Shown: in pieces, positions 1 through 7,662 of the stretch | Numbering within the stretch: position 1 is the first letter of the stretch | How the letters are laid out: the number at the start of each line of letters is the position of its first letter | Assembly: GCF_020667845.1 (NCBI RefSeq) | Contig: NZ_JAFMPQ010000031.1 | Location: forward strand, 1 to 64,000 | Length of the DNA stretch: 64,000 nucleotides | Direction: 5' to 3' | DNA from: Cognatishimia sp. F0-27 | Lineage (GTDB): Bacteria > Pseudomonadota > Alphaproteobacteria > Rhodobacterales > Rhodobacteraceae | Program-made: the position numbers and the translations under genes | Notes under the pieces: generated by a model | The model's database searches: none | Seen by the model: the letters and a program-made list of their open reading frames with translations, nothing else | What the model was told of the DNA's origin: nothing

Positions 1-129
1 CCTCGTGCAGCCGCCACAGCGCCAAATGGGCGTCTATTTCAGAAAGGACGGCCCGAATATCATCGTCCGCGGACTGTGTTTTCGCCTTTCGACGCTGTGT
101 CACCATTACACGATCCTTACCGCGTGTGT

Positions 130-967
130 TCACGAAGCGACGCGGGCGCAATCGTCATGCTCGCTCATCCGGAAATGTTGTGCAACACGCGAAACGGTCT
201 CTTCTGGAAACAGCGATGTGCAGAGATCCGTGGGACCGGTATCGTGCCAATCAGGTGGGCGTTTCCCAAAACGCTGCACAGGCACCCTCGGTGTCGAAGC
301 CATGTCGTCGGGCACAGTGGCATATCTCTCAGAAGACGTCATCGGTGCGCTGATCGACTTGTTCATCCTGTCCAGACCACCGGCATCCGTGCGTGGCACC
401 AATCCCCCAGAGATTGTCGCCAACGACGTTCGCGAATGGAACAAGGCCGTTGCTGCCAAGACAGCGTTCGTCGAACCCGGTTTGCGGCCTCGGTCAGGCC
501 GAGATCGGGCGCGCTGAGCAGGTCGTCCTCGAACGCCCGGTCGAATGCCGCCTGTGCTGCGGTGCTCGCCGCTGTCGCCGCGTCTTCGAAACGGTTCTCG
601 ATCTCGCCGGGGTCGAGGGCGAGGTCGCGCCCCTGCCGAAGGACCATTCGGCGAGAGCGCGGAGGGGATTTCGTTGCTCCAGAAGCAGCACATTGGTGGC
701 AGAGGTTGGCTGACACGCCTCGGAGATCGGCCAGATGTCGAGCGGCGCGTCGATGGCCTCGGGGCTGGGATCGACGGGATCGCCCTCCGCATTGCCGCTG
801 CCCTCCAAGACGCGCAGCGCCCGCCGGGCCAGCGCCTTCGGGTGTCTCTGTTCGGACCGAAAGCAGATAGTCCCGCTGCAACCGCGCTGTATCGCAATTT
901 CAACAACCCGCTGAAAAGGCGTCTCTTTTCTTAATCTGCCTCGAATTGAATGAAGAGCGGGTGGCAA
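130..967 (-). pseudogene. decayed coding remnant, family not recognised
   Basis: No intact gene is visible in the first 1.05 kb. On the minus strand, plausible protein-like reading moves through three frames: first from about 967 to 630 (acidic, Leu/Ala-rich text around LEGSGNAEGDPVDPSPE), then about 635 to 465 (FEDAATAASTAAQAAFDRAF), then about 480 to 130. This looks like one gene broken by at least two frameshifts near 630 and 475. I cannot name the family, and codon-like composition is the only support. It lies beyond the terminator that probably marks the ancestral tRNA-Ser flank, so it would be chromosomal rather than part of the integrated element. Confidence 0.35.
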
Positions 968-1050
968 GAGACGCCGGGCTTTGGGAGACCAATTTCAGGC
1001 CAACGGCCAGTCTCCACAAGTCAGGTGCTTTCCTTAAACCCCTTTGAACC

Positions 1051-1080
1051 AAAAAGAAAAAAGGCCCACGCTGGGGCCTC
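1051..1080 (-). terminator. Rho-independent terminator, probably the displaced tRNA-Ser terminator
   Basis: On the minus strand GGCCCC-AGCGT-GGGCC forms a GC stem followed by TTTTTTCTTTTT. It sits about 25 bp beyond a copy of the tRNA-Ser 3' end at 1102-1117, the usual distance of a tRNA terminator. It is best read as the original terminator of tRNA-Ser, now 6 kb away because an element inserted between them. Confidence 0.7.
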
Positions 1081-1101
1081 ATCTCGGGGTCGCAATGTGT
1101 A

Positions 1102-1117
1102 GGTGGCGGAAGCTGTG
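1102..1117. repeat. attR-like direct repeat (copy of tRNA-Ser 3' end)
   Basis: GGTGGCGGAAGCTGTG matches the tRNA copy at 7316-7331 (GGTGGCGGAGGCTGTG) at 15 of 16 positions in the same orientation. It includes the complement of the CCA end. Confidence 0.6.
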
Positions 1118-1179
1118 TCTTTATTACAAATGCAATAACTATCTGTTTAAAAATGATTTTTTGTAGAGAATTTGAAATC

Positions 1180-1198
1180 ATACCACAAAAAATACCAC
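1180..1198. other. ATACCAC pair, likely integrase arm-type sites (left end)
   Basis: Two ATACCAC heptamers start at 1180 and 1192, exactly 12 bp apart. The same pair at the same spacing and orientation occurs at the integrase end (7174 and 7186). Repeated short sites inside both ends of an element are what tyrosine integrases bind with their N-terminal arm-binding domain. Confidence 0.55.
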
Positions 1199-1216
1199 TC
1201 CATGCGATGCTTCTTG

Positions 1217-2650
1217 CTAGTTTCTGCACTCAATTAGAGAGGTAAATTTTGCTGCCGTTTGAGCTAAGTCTTCCGGCGCGAGCGGTACGTCATCCAAGCT
1301 CAAAGCGGGAGAGACATTATTCTGAGCCAAAAACAGCTTTGCAATCTCGCCGGTGATTGCAAAATTGATATTCTGCGGAAGGTCACCGCCGTTACTCGCT
1401 ACAGCAAGAGCATCCAGTTTGGACACGACCACGCCAAGAACTTCACCATCTGCCCCCAACAGAGGTCCACCAGAGTTTCCGCTTTGGACGGGCGCTGTGA
1501 TTTGGAGCGTCTTTGCGTCGCCGAGCAAGCCCCTCAAGGAGGATACGGCACCACGTGTAATATTGAGACCTCCAAGGATCTGCGAATAAGGATACCCCGC
1601 CACAGTCACATCCGAATTGAGGCGAGCGGGGCTGGCTGAGAAGACCGCGACTGCCTTGTCGTCGGGGAGCTCGGTTTTTAGGAGCGCCAAATCAAATTCC
1701 TGCGACGCATCAACGATCTTTGCTGACATTCCATCCACCAACACAGTGCGACACACATCTACAACATGCGCGTTCGTGAGGACATGACCGTCTTGCGACA
1801 CAAAAAAGCCCGACCCGGAAGAACTTACGGCTGGCATCCTACTGGGCTCTTTTTCCGACTTAGATTCTGAGTCTGCGTCGTCTCCGGCGGCAAGGGCGAT
1901 AGTCTTCGTGAGCGTCTCAAGCAGATGCCCATCAAGCGAAATATCAAGGCTTGGACTTTCACCAACCGCGATGCTCGATGTGACCGCCGAGAACACTTTC
2001 CGGTCCGCCCTGTCAGCATGAACCATGATAGTAGACCAAAGGCCACCAATGAAATTCGAGCGTGTATATAGGCCCGAACCATCCGCCATTGTTGCCGATG
2101 TAACTGCGAAATTTTCCTTCCGAACGGAATATGGCTTAGATGCGAGTGCGTGCACACCGAAAGTGTATTCGTGAAAACTACTTGCGACTTGAGTAGTGTG
2201 CCGGCCGACGGATACAGAAAGACTGCTGTTTTGATGTCGGTAGTTTAGCAGTTCGTCACTTGGCGGATCTACGAGGATTGTCTTCAACGGAAGCATCACC
2301 GACATGCCGAGTCCATCGAAATGGAACATGTCCCATCCGTCTTTTTCGTATCGTTCAAGAAACGACAGGGCTAGGATAGCTGCGTGCCATTCCTCAGATG
2401 GTGCATTAAACTCGGAGCGGGAGTAGTCTTCCATGGCCCGGCGACTTAGCCGCCCCCAGTCACCATCCAACAATCCAAAATAGTGCCCCTCGAAAGCCAA
2501 TGCTGCCTGCAAATATCGCCGCTCGTTGTACGTGAGACTTCTGACGTCAAAATCTGAGAATAGCGCCGCGTAGTCCTGAGCTGTCCCAGTCCTTGGGAAA
2601 GCCGACACAACAGTCAATATCAAACAGAACAGAAGCGATATTGCTTTCAT
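1217..2650 (-). CDS. secreted trypsin-like serine protease (S1C type)
   Basis: The 477-aa protein begins with a signal peptide (about residues 1-24). An N-terminal segment at about 40-85 (ALAFEGHYFGLLDGDWG) resembles a peptidoglycan-binding-like fold. The C-terminal protease domain, from about 280, has the full triad: His295 in TNAHVV, Asp320 in EFDLALLK, and Ser393 in QSGNSGGPL. A periplasmic or secreted HtrA-like endopeptidase without a PDZ domain is the best reading. The start at 2650 has AAGAGGTGG upstream. It is the last gene before the left end of the integrative element, has lower GC than the chromosome, and is therefore cargo. Substrate unknown. Confidence 0.85.
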   Translation of the reverse strand: MKAISLLFCLILTVVSAFPRTGTAQDYAALFSDFDVRSLTYNERRYLQAALAFEGHYFGLLDGDWGRLSRRAMEDYSRSEFNAPSEEWHAAILALSFLERYEKDGWDMFHFDGLGMSVMLPLKTILVDPPSDELLNYRHQNSSLSVSVGRHTTQVASSFHEYTFGVHALASKPYSVRKENFAVTSATMADGSGLYTRSNFIGGLWSTIMVHADRADRKVFSAVTSSIAVGESPSLDISLDGHLLETLTKTIALAAGDDADSESKSEKEPSRMPAVSSSGSGFFVSQDGHVLTNAHVVDVCRTVLVDGMSAKIVDASQEFDLALLKTELPDDKAVAVFSASPARLNSDVTVAGYPYSQILGGLNITRGAVSSLRGLLGDAKTLQITAPVQSGNSGGPLLGADGEVLGVVVSKLDALAVASNGGDLPQNINFAITGEIAKLFLAQNNVSPALSLDDVPLAPEDLAQTAAKFTSLIECRN

Positions 2651-2741
2651 GTATCCACCTCTTGCAGAGCATAGAGTGCCACATCCCGTTGCAATGGCAA
2701 CGCCTCAAGTATCTTCGTTTTGAAATGGAACTCAACGCCGC

Positions 2742-3008
2742 TTACTGGTTTTCAACGAGTTGTTCATCCAGAAACCTTGCCACGCGCCTGAGGCTGCGGA
2801 CTTCCAAGGTCCGAAGGCCATGACGGTAGGAAGGATGATCGACACCGCTTGGAGCGCCTCCATTTGCGCCGTGCAAGCGACACACGGCCCAACCACGCAC
2901 AGCGGGACACTGGCACCGCTGTCTGGTCCGCTTCGCCATCGCAGAACACCTGGGCGCATTATTGAGCCTATCCGTAGGGTCTATGAGGTTAGTGTCGTTT
3001 TTGGTCAT
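2742..3008 (-). CDS. small Cys/His-rich conserved protein with HGxxxG motif
   Basis: The 88-aa protein has a CxxxTRQRCQCPAVRGWAVC run followed by RLHGANGGAP and a basic C-terminal helix. This matches a small family common in alphaproteobacterial genomes and islands, with paired Cys and an HGG/HGA glycine-rich motif. I know no established function. AGGGGG lies a few bases before the ATG. It follows the 170-aa gene upstream, a pairing I recall seeing often in rhizobial and rhodobacterial islands. Confidence 0.7.
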   Translation of the reverse strand: MTKNDTNLIDPTDRLNNAPRCSAMAKRTRQRCQCPAVRGWAVCRLHGANGGAPSGVDHPSYRHGLRTLEVRSLRRVARFLDEQLVENQ

Positions 3009-3128
3009 CAGCGCCCCCTAGCAAGTGGAAAACTGCGTTAGCAAATAAGTGCGGAGAGCGCCCCGGTTTCCAAGGAGCATCCATGATGAAAAACACGCCC
3101 CCCCCCTGTCTCGCGCGTGCGTGTCAGG

Positions 3129-3641
3129 CTAAATCTCCACGTTGCCGACAATTGCCCGGCCTCCATCTTCGACTGTCACGCGCTCCACACGCACAACCTG
3201 CTGCACCTTCGAGCGATACTTCTTGAGAGCCGCCATCTGGGCCAAATACGTACGGCTGAGACGTGTCATGGACCTCTCAAGGCTTTCGCGCGTCTTCACA
3301 TTGCTATGAAATGAGTGGCGCTTTGCCGCCTCCGTAATCGCGACATGCGTAGCGGTCATCTGTGCCACAAGCATCGCCTCCACCGCATCGCGCGGCTCTA
3401 TCTCCGCGAACATGGCTGACAACATCGCCGCGCGGTCCTGCGCTTGCCCCCCTAGCCCCTCGATAGCGGTCATGAAAACGCCCTCAGCGGCTTCGCGCGT
3501 CTTCATGCCAAGAGCCTCAACCAAGCTGTCTTTGCCCGTCAGACAAACATCAATCGCACCGTCAGTTCCGACTGAAATCGCCGGATGACTGCGGACCGGG
3601 CTTGCCTCCTTTGCTGTTGGCTTCTCAACCTTTCCAGCCAT
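3129..3641 (-). CDS. conserved hypothetical island protein
   Basis: The 170-aa protein has a central helical segment (about 75-140: EAMLVAQMTATHVAITEAAK) and a C-terminal signature close to VEDGGRAIVGNVEI. This pattern is typical of a conserved hypothetical protein found beside the HGxxxG small protein in alphaproteobacteria. Function is unknown. No signal peptide or membrane segment is visible. It is transcribed with its neighbours in the element. Confidence 0.65.
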   Translation of the reverse strand: MAGKVEKPTAKEASPVRSHPAISVGTDGAIDVCLTGKDSLVEALGMKTREAAEGVFMTAIEGLGGQAQDRAAMLSAMFAEIEPRDAVEAMLVAQMTATHVAITEAAKRHSFHSNVKTRESLERSMTRLSRTYLAQMAALKKYRSKVQQVVRVERVTVEDGGRAIVGNVEI

Positions 3642-3670
3642 GTGCTTTCTCCTTGGAAGAGTGGTAAGTA

Positions 3671-4213
3671 TTAGTGTTCCGAACGAGAACCGTTGCGCTC
3701 CCCTTTTTCGACCCTGACGGGTTCTGGTTTGGAACCATGCGGACCGCTTGGGTTTTTGAATGGAACCACTGACGCTTTCTGTTGTACCATATCAGAACCG
3801 CGCTTTTCTTTTTCGGGACGATAGTTGCGCCAATCATGCGAGGGTGGCTCCTTGCCCTTCACGCGCTGCACCGGCTTTGTTGTGATGCGCCATTCATGGG
3901 CTTGGCGGTGATACCAGTTCCCCTCGCGCTCTAGCACCACCATCCCTTTGTCTTGCAATTCGCGAAAAGCCCTCTGCACCGTGGCTTTCCCAATGCCCAG
4001 CGCCTGGGACGCCTCCGCATAGGACAAGCGCAAGGCGGCATTATTGCTTCCGTTGTAGCGGGTATGGAGTTCGAGAAAGACCCGCACCGCAGCACCAGAC
4101 AAGCTACGCCATGCCGGGCTCTTCAACAGCGCGTAAGGCAGAGGGGCGTATTGCCCCTCCCCCTTCTTTCCGTTGCCGCGCCTACCCATCTGGGCCACCC
4201 GCGCAGTTGGCAT
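3671..4213 (-). CDS. HTH protein, replication-initiator-like or regulatory
   Basis: The 180-aa protein has the run YAPLPYALLKSPAWRSLSG, followed by a winged-helix-like region (about 60-100, LSYAEASQALGIGKATVQRA) and a basic, low-complexity tail. Proteins of this shape occur in phage and island replication modules of alphaproteobacteria. AGGGG lies upstream of the ATG at 4213; an internal ATG at 4189 is an alternative. The chosen start overlaps the preceding gene by 32 bases, which suggests coupling. Whether it initiates replication or regulates is not decided by the sequence. Confidence 0.6.
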   Translation of the reverse strand: MPTARVAQMGRRGNGKKGEGQYAPLPYALLKSPAWRSLSGAAVRVFLELHTRYNGSNNAALRLSYAEASQALGIGKATVQRAFRELQDKGMVVLEREGNWYHRQAHEWRITTKPVQRVKGKEPPSHDWRNYRPEKEKRGSDMVQQKASVVPFKNPSGPHGSKPEPVRVEKGERNGSRSEH

Positions 4214-4511
4214 CAGGTTCGCCCCTGCGCAGCGTCACCAATTCCTCCACCAAACGCTCCGCCGATGGCGGAAAGTCCAGTTTCGTCGGGTCGCAGGTCT
4301 TTGCGAGGTGGTAGTGGCCGATGCGCTCCGGTCCGCGATACTCGGTCACAATCGGCCAAGAATAACGATTGCGCAGCGTTTCTACTATGGCGCTTAGACG
4401 CCAGCCCTTCACACCCCTAATGACGTCCATATGGTTGAGCGTTTCGCCCATCGCCAAGGCGCGACACGCAAAGTAGATCTGCGTCGGGTTGCTATACCAA
4501 TGGTCATTCAT
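4182..4511 (-). CDS. small HTH-domain protein
   Basis: The start at 4511 is preferred because GGGGAG precedes it and it overlaps the upstream small gene by 8 bases; longer versions run into unrelated sequence. The 109-aa product begins MNDHWYSNPTQIYFACRALA and continues with a helix-turn-helix-like block (MDVIRGVKGWRLSAIVETL) and RYSWPIVTEYRGPE. Such proteins occur in alphaproteobacterial prophage-like islands. The role is probably DNA binding in element regulation or replication, by inference only. Confidence 0.6.
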   Translation of the reverse strand: MNDHWYSNPTQIYFACRALAMGETLNHMDVIRGVKGWRLSAIVETLRNRYSWPIVTEYRGPERIGHYHLAKTCDPTKLDFPPSAERLVEELVTLRRGEPDANCAGGPDG

Positions 4512-4695
4512 GCCAGACACTCCCCATATGGAGCGCCAAAGGCTCAATCGAATTGCTGCGTCGGTTCCAGTAGAACCGGGCATCCTTCGGGCTTGCGTCG
4601 TAAGACCCCTGTGTGTCATCGTCAGCACGTACCACCGTGGCATTTGATGTCACACGAAAGGCCCCGGCCCCGCGTGCGGAGTTGGGGTTTTTCAT
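4504..4695 (-). CDS. small hypothetical protein of the element
   Basis: The 63-aa reading frame starts at 4695 and overlaps the stop of the AlpA-like gene by one base (TAATG). Its own stop overlaps the next gene by 8 bases. This tight packing is the main evidence that it is translated. The product is polar, has no recognisable domain, and I do not recognise it. Confidence 0.5.
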   Translation of the reverse strand: MKNPNSARGAGAFRVTSNATVVRADDDTQGSYDASPKDARFYWNRRSNSIEPLALHMGSVWHE

Positions 4696-4925
4696 TATGC
4701 CGCCTCCCCATTTGGGTCAGTGCGCTGGGCGTTGAGATAGGCGTTCAGGTCGGTGCCGTGATAGCCAATTCGGCGCCCGATACGAATGAAGGCCGGTCCG
4801 CGATTACGATGACGCCATTGCGCAAGCTTTTCAATGCTGCCGAAGAGGCGCATTTCGGGATCTTCAGGGAAGAAGATTCGGTCATCCTCTAGGATGTGTT
4901 TTGGTGTTTGTTGGTCATTTGCCAT
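4695..4925 (-). CDS. AlpA/excisionase-like DNA-binding protein
   Basis: The ATG at 4925 is chosen over an in-frame TTG at 4931 because AGAGAGG precedes it by 8 bases. The 76-aa protein has the short MerR/AlpA-like pattern: MRLFGSIEKLAQWRHRNRGP followed by FIRIGRRIGYHGTDLNAYL. In integrative elements such proteins act as excisionase (directionality factor) or activate the integrase. It heads the leftward cluster of small genes, with a 113-base gap separating it from the unknown gene. Confidence 0.65.
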   Translation of the reverse strand: MANDQQTPKHILEDDRIFFPEDPEMRLFGSIEKLAQWRHRNRGPAFIRIGRRIGYHGTDLNAYLNAQRTDPNGEAA

Positions 4926-5038
4926 CTGCAAAACCTCTCTTGGCGTTGGTTGCGATGGCTTTGAATTATGGGCAACTTTCGCTGCCAGTCATCAAGGATG
5001 TTCCGGCGCTTAAGCGATTGCCAAGTTCTGGAAAACGC

Positions 5039-5989
5039 CTAAGCGGTTTTTTTGAATACCGCCCGATATCTTCCTGAGAACCTGCGATCTGATCTAAGTT
5101 CAACTTCATAATCAAATCGGGTCTTAGGCGTCTTGGGAACATCTTCCCGAGCTTTCTCTAGGTTCTCCCAAGCCTGCTCTAGGACGCGCTCCTCCGATAT
5201 TAGAGGAACAATTTCTTCCAATCGCTCAATTTCTACCATCAACGCTTCGAGGCGCGACATCCGCTTGTTTTTAGAGTTGGCTCCACCTGCCAATCCCGCC
5301 AACCGTCGATTTTCAGCGGCGGCTTGAGCTAAGTCTTCGGCTCCATGGTAGATAGCTTCAAGTTGGCGGACAGAATACCCGACTGTATATTTGTCTTCAG
5401 TGCAATACTCGAAAAACCAAATCTGCGCGGCCAAATATGCAAGAGACGACTTGGCGTAGTGATGCAAGCAATATTCAAATATCGCCGCCACATCCCAATT
5501 ATCACCAAAACACTCCTTCAGCCATTCGATATTTTCATTCCCAGACCAACTCAGAACGTGACATCGAGCTTTGTAGTTTTCATCAATGACATCGGCACCT
5601 TGCAACGCCTCAAATACTATTGGCCAATAGTTATCATCTCCAGCTGAAAGCAATAATTCCGCACCCATTGGACCAGCTTCCGAAAATCGAAAAGGCACGG
5701 CCCATCGATCATCATGTTTATCTAACCTTTGAAAATGTGCCTTAGCGTCATTTGCTTCATTCCAATCGGCAAAATACCAAACAGCTGTGCGCTCCGAGTC
5801 AAGGCCCGTTCTAAACCGAACGAAAAGAGTCCAATAAGAGTCTCCTTCTGCGAGCTTTTCACCGTTCGGCCTTTCCCGATTAAAGAACTCCAAGTCGAGA
5901 GCAAGAGGCGCGCCAAATTTGGTCTCTATCAGTTTCACCTTTACGGCTCTGGTTCGCCGATTGGGCTTTGTCCACTTGCCTTCATCCAA
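5039..5989 (-). CDS. uncharacterised integrase-coupled protein
   Basis: The 316-aa protein starts with TTG at 5989, preceded by AGGGGGG, and overlaps the integrase stop by 8 bases, so it is probably translationally coupled to integrase. An N-terminal half rich in aromatic and acidic residues is followed by a long charged helix (about 215-285), probably coiled coil, containing SRLEALMVEIERLEEIVPLI. The tail has PKTRFDYEVELRSDRRF. It is AT-rich relative to the chromosome. I do not recognise an enzymatic motif. A role in element mobility or as host-benefit cargo is equally possible. Confidence 0.6.
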   Translation of the reverse strand: MDEGKWTKPNRRTRAVKVKLIETKFGAPLALDLEFFNRERPNGEKLAEGDSYWTLFVRFRTGLDSERTAVWYFADWNEANDAKAHFQRLDKHDDRWAVPFRFSEAGPMGAELLLSAGDDNYWPIVFEALQGADVIDENYKARCHVLSWSGNENIEWLKECFGDNWDVAAIFEYCLHHYAKSSLAYLAAQIWFFEYCTEDKYTVGYSVRQLEAIYHGAEDLAQAAAENRRLAGLAGGANSKNKRMSRLEALMVEIERLEEIVPLISEERVLEQAWENLEKAREDVPKTPKTRFDYEVELRSDRRFSGRYRAVFKKTA

Positions 5990-7175
5990 GGCTATTCGCC
6001 CCCCTGCAACTTACCATTTTATCCCACCACTCCATCAAATCCCGCCGCCGCTCCAACAAATCCGACCGCGCATAAGCTCGCTCCACCTCAGACCCAATTT
6101 GATGCGCCAAAGCCGCCTCAGCGACCTCACGCGGCGCGCCCGCTTCTTCCGCCGCCCAATCGCGAAAACTGCTGCGAAACCCGTGCACCGTGTAATCGCC
6201 GCGCCCCATCCGGCGCATGAGCATAAGCATCGACATATTCGACAACGGCTTGTGCCGTTTCTGCCCTTCGAAGACGTACTCGGACGCCATCGCCCCCATC
6301 GGCTCCAGAATGCGCAGCATTTCGTCGGTCAGCGGCACGCGATGCACCACGCCGGTTTTCATCCGTTCCGCCGGAATGGTCCAAAGACGCGCTTCCAGAT
6401 CCACCTCCGGCCAAGTCATGCCAAGCACCTCGGACGTGCGGCACGCGCTCAGAATGGTGAATTGCAGCGCCTTTGCCGCTGTCGCCGTGCGCCCCTCAAG
6501 TTCAGCATAGAAGGCGGGAACCTCTCGCCACGGCATCGCGTCGTGATGCACTACCTTGGCTTTGACCTTGGGCAGAACCCCGGCCTCCTTTACCGCTGTG
6601 ACCGGGTTTTCCCCTTCGCGGAAGCCTTGAGACTTGCCAACATCCAGAACCGTCTTGAGACGTTGTGCCAGTCTGCGCGCAGTTTCATGCTTTTCGGTCC
6701 AGATTGGTGACAAACACATCAACACCTCTGGCGTTCCGATGCTGTCGACCGGCATTCGCCCAATCTTTGGAAAGGCATAATCGCGCAGCGTGTTGAGCCA
6801 TTGTTGGCCGTGTTTGGGGTTCTTCCAAGTCGGCAGGCGGTCAATATGAACCTGCCGCGCCAGCTCTTCGAACGTGGGCACCTCACGCTTGGCATTGAAG
6901 CGCGGGTTCAGTCCCGACTTTGCCATGCGCCGATACTCTAGCGCCCTCTCCCGCGCTTGATTGAGCGTGACGACATCCGCGCCCCCCAATCCAAAATCCG
7001 TTCGCAGTGGCGCGCCCTTGCGGTTCTTCTGCCCTTTCACGGTGACACGCACGACCCAACGCCGCGCGCCTGACGGATCTACAACCAGATAAAGCCCGGC
7101 GCCGTCACCATGCCGCCCTGCACCAAGGTTCTCCACCAAACGCTTCGTCAGCTTGCCGCCCAGCGCCGCCATCAT
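5982..7175 (-). CDS. tyrosine-type site-specific integrase (P4/DUF4102 type)
   Basis: The frame continues upstream through the tRNA, which is not credible. The start at 7175 (MMAALGGKLTKRLVENL) has GAAGGG just before it and gives 397 aa. The N-terminal DUF4102-like arm domain carries GAGLYLVVDPSGARRWVVR. The catalytic domain shows Arg in LSACRTSEVLG (about 245), HGFRSSFRDW (about 328) and the terminal Tyr in ERAYARSDLLERR. It inserts and excises the element at the adjacent tRNA-Ser. ATACCAC repeats overlap its start codon, so the integrase may repress itself. Confidence 0.92.
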   Translation of the reverse strand: MMAALGGKLTKRLVENLGAGRHGDGAGLYLVVDPSGARRWVVRVTVKGQKNRKGAPLRTDFGLGGADVVTLNQARERALEYRRMAKSGLNPRFNAKREVPTFEELARQVHIDRLPTWKNPKHGQQWLNTLRDYAFPKIGRMPVDSIGTPEVLMCLSPIWTEKHETARRLAQRLKTVLDVGKSQGFREGENPVTAVKEAGVLPKVKAKVVHHDAMPWREVPAFYAELEGRTATAAKALQFTILSACRTSEVLGMTWPEVDLEARLWTIPAERMKTGVVHRVPLTDEMLRILEPMGAMASEYVFEGQKRHKPLSNMSMLMLMRRMGRGDYTVHGFRSSFRDWAAEEAGAPREVAEAALAHQIGSEVERAYARSDLLERRRDLMEWWDKMVSCRGANSLG

Positions 7176-7192
7176 ACCACCCTTCATACCAC
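7174..7192. other. ATACCAC pair, likely integrase arm-type sites (right end)
   Basis: ATACCAC starts at 7174 and 7186, the same 12-bp spacing and orientation as the pair at 1180/1192. It overlaps the integrase start region. Confidence 0.5.
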
Positions 7193-7315
7193 GCAAGGGA
7201 AGCATACAGGTATAACCGAATGAAAGCCAGACAAAGCTACGGCAAACAAAAAGCCCCGCGTTTACAGGTCTTTGGGACAGCTTCTGACATTGGATCAAAG
7301 TGGGAAAAATGTCGG

Positions 7316-7331
7316 GGTGGCGGAGGCTGTG
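7316..7331. repeat. attL-like direct repeat inside tRNA-Ser 3' end
   Basis: GGTGGCGGAGGCTGTG covers the tRNA 3' acceptor strand, CCA and two bases beyond. It is 15/16 identical to 1102-1117 and leaves the tRNA intact. Confidence 0.6.
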
Positions 7332-7407
7332 GGATTCGAACCCACGGGACGCTCTCACGCCCAACGGTTTTCAAGACCGCCGCATTCGACCACTCTGCCA
7401 AACCTCC
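7318..7407 (-). tRNA. tRNA-Ser(UGA)
   Basis: The 90-nt cloverleaf starts GGAGGTT, pairing with AGCCTCC, followed by G73 and an encoded CCA. The anticodon loop CTTGAAA gives anticodon UGA. The long variable arm (GGGCGTGAGAGCGTCCC) is that of a class II tRNA. The T arm contains GTTCGAATC. The 3' end serves as the attachment site of the element to its left. Confidence 0.96.
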
Positions 7408-7662
7408 GGTGCGTCCCGAATATCGCCGCGGGTGTGATTCTGAAAGCGCCGTCAAGGGAAAATCTTCCATTGTTGCACCTGCAGGCTTTTCAGGCGGGGC
7501 GGGACAGGGTATCGTTTCAAGGAACGAACCGAAAGTGTTCGGCTGAGGCAGCGTACCCGGGGCGCCTTTTATGCCCCCAACCTATCAAGCGGGCCACTGA
7601 TTGCCCGTCAAAACATGACGTGAGGGCCGTACCCTCGCGCAGGCAGAGGCGAGAGCAAGACA

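Larger units (their letters stand above)
1102..7331. mobile_element. small integrative element inserted at tRNA-Ser(UGA)
   Basis: The element runs from an att-like copy of the tRNA 3' end (1102-1117) to the tRNA itself (7316-7331). It holds a P4-type tyrosine integrase next to the tRNA, an AlpA-like protein, two HTH proteins, two conserved hypotheticals typical of alphaproteobacterial islands, an unknown integrase-coupled gene and a secreted protease. All genes are on the minus strand. No capsid, terminase, portal, relaxase or known replication initiator is present, so it resembles a satellite or a minimal genomic island. The protease and the integrase-linked unknown gene are visibly more AT-rich than the flanking chromosome. 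Confidence 0.8.

Noticed and set aside
1102-7331. Prophage
   Set aside because: There is an integrase and small HTH genes but no capsid, tail, terminase, lysis or packaging gene, so only an integrative element is claimed.
7176-7364. Integrase start upstream inside tRNA-Ser
   Set aside because: The frame merely stays open through the tRNA; the internal start has a proper ribosome binding site and a DUF4102-like N terminus.
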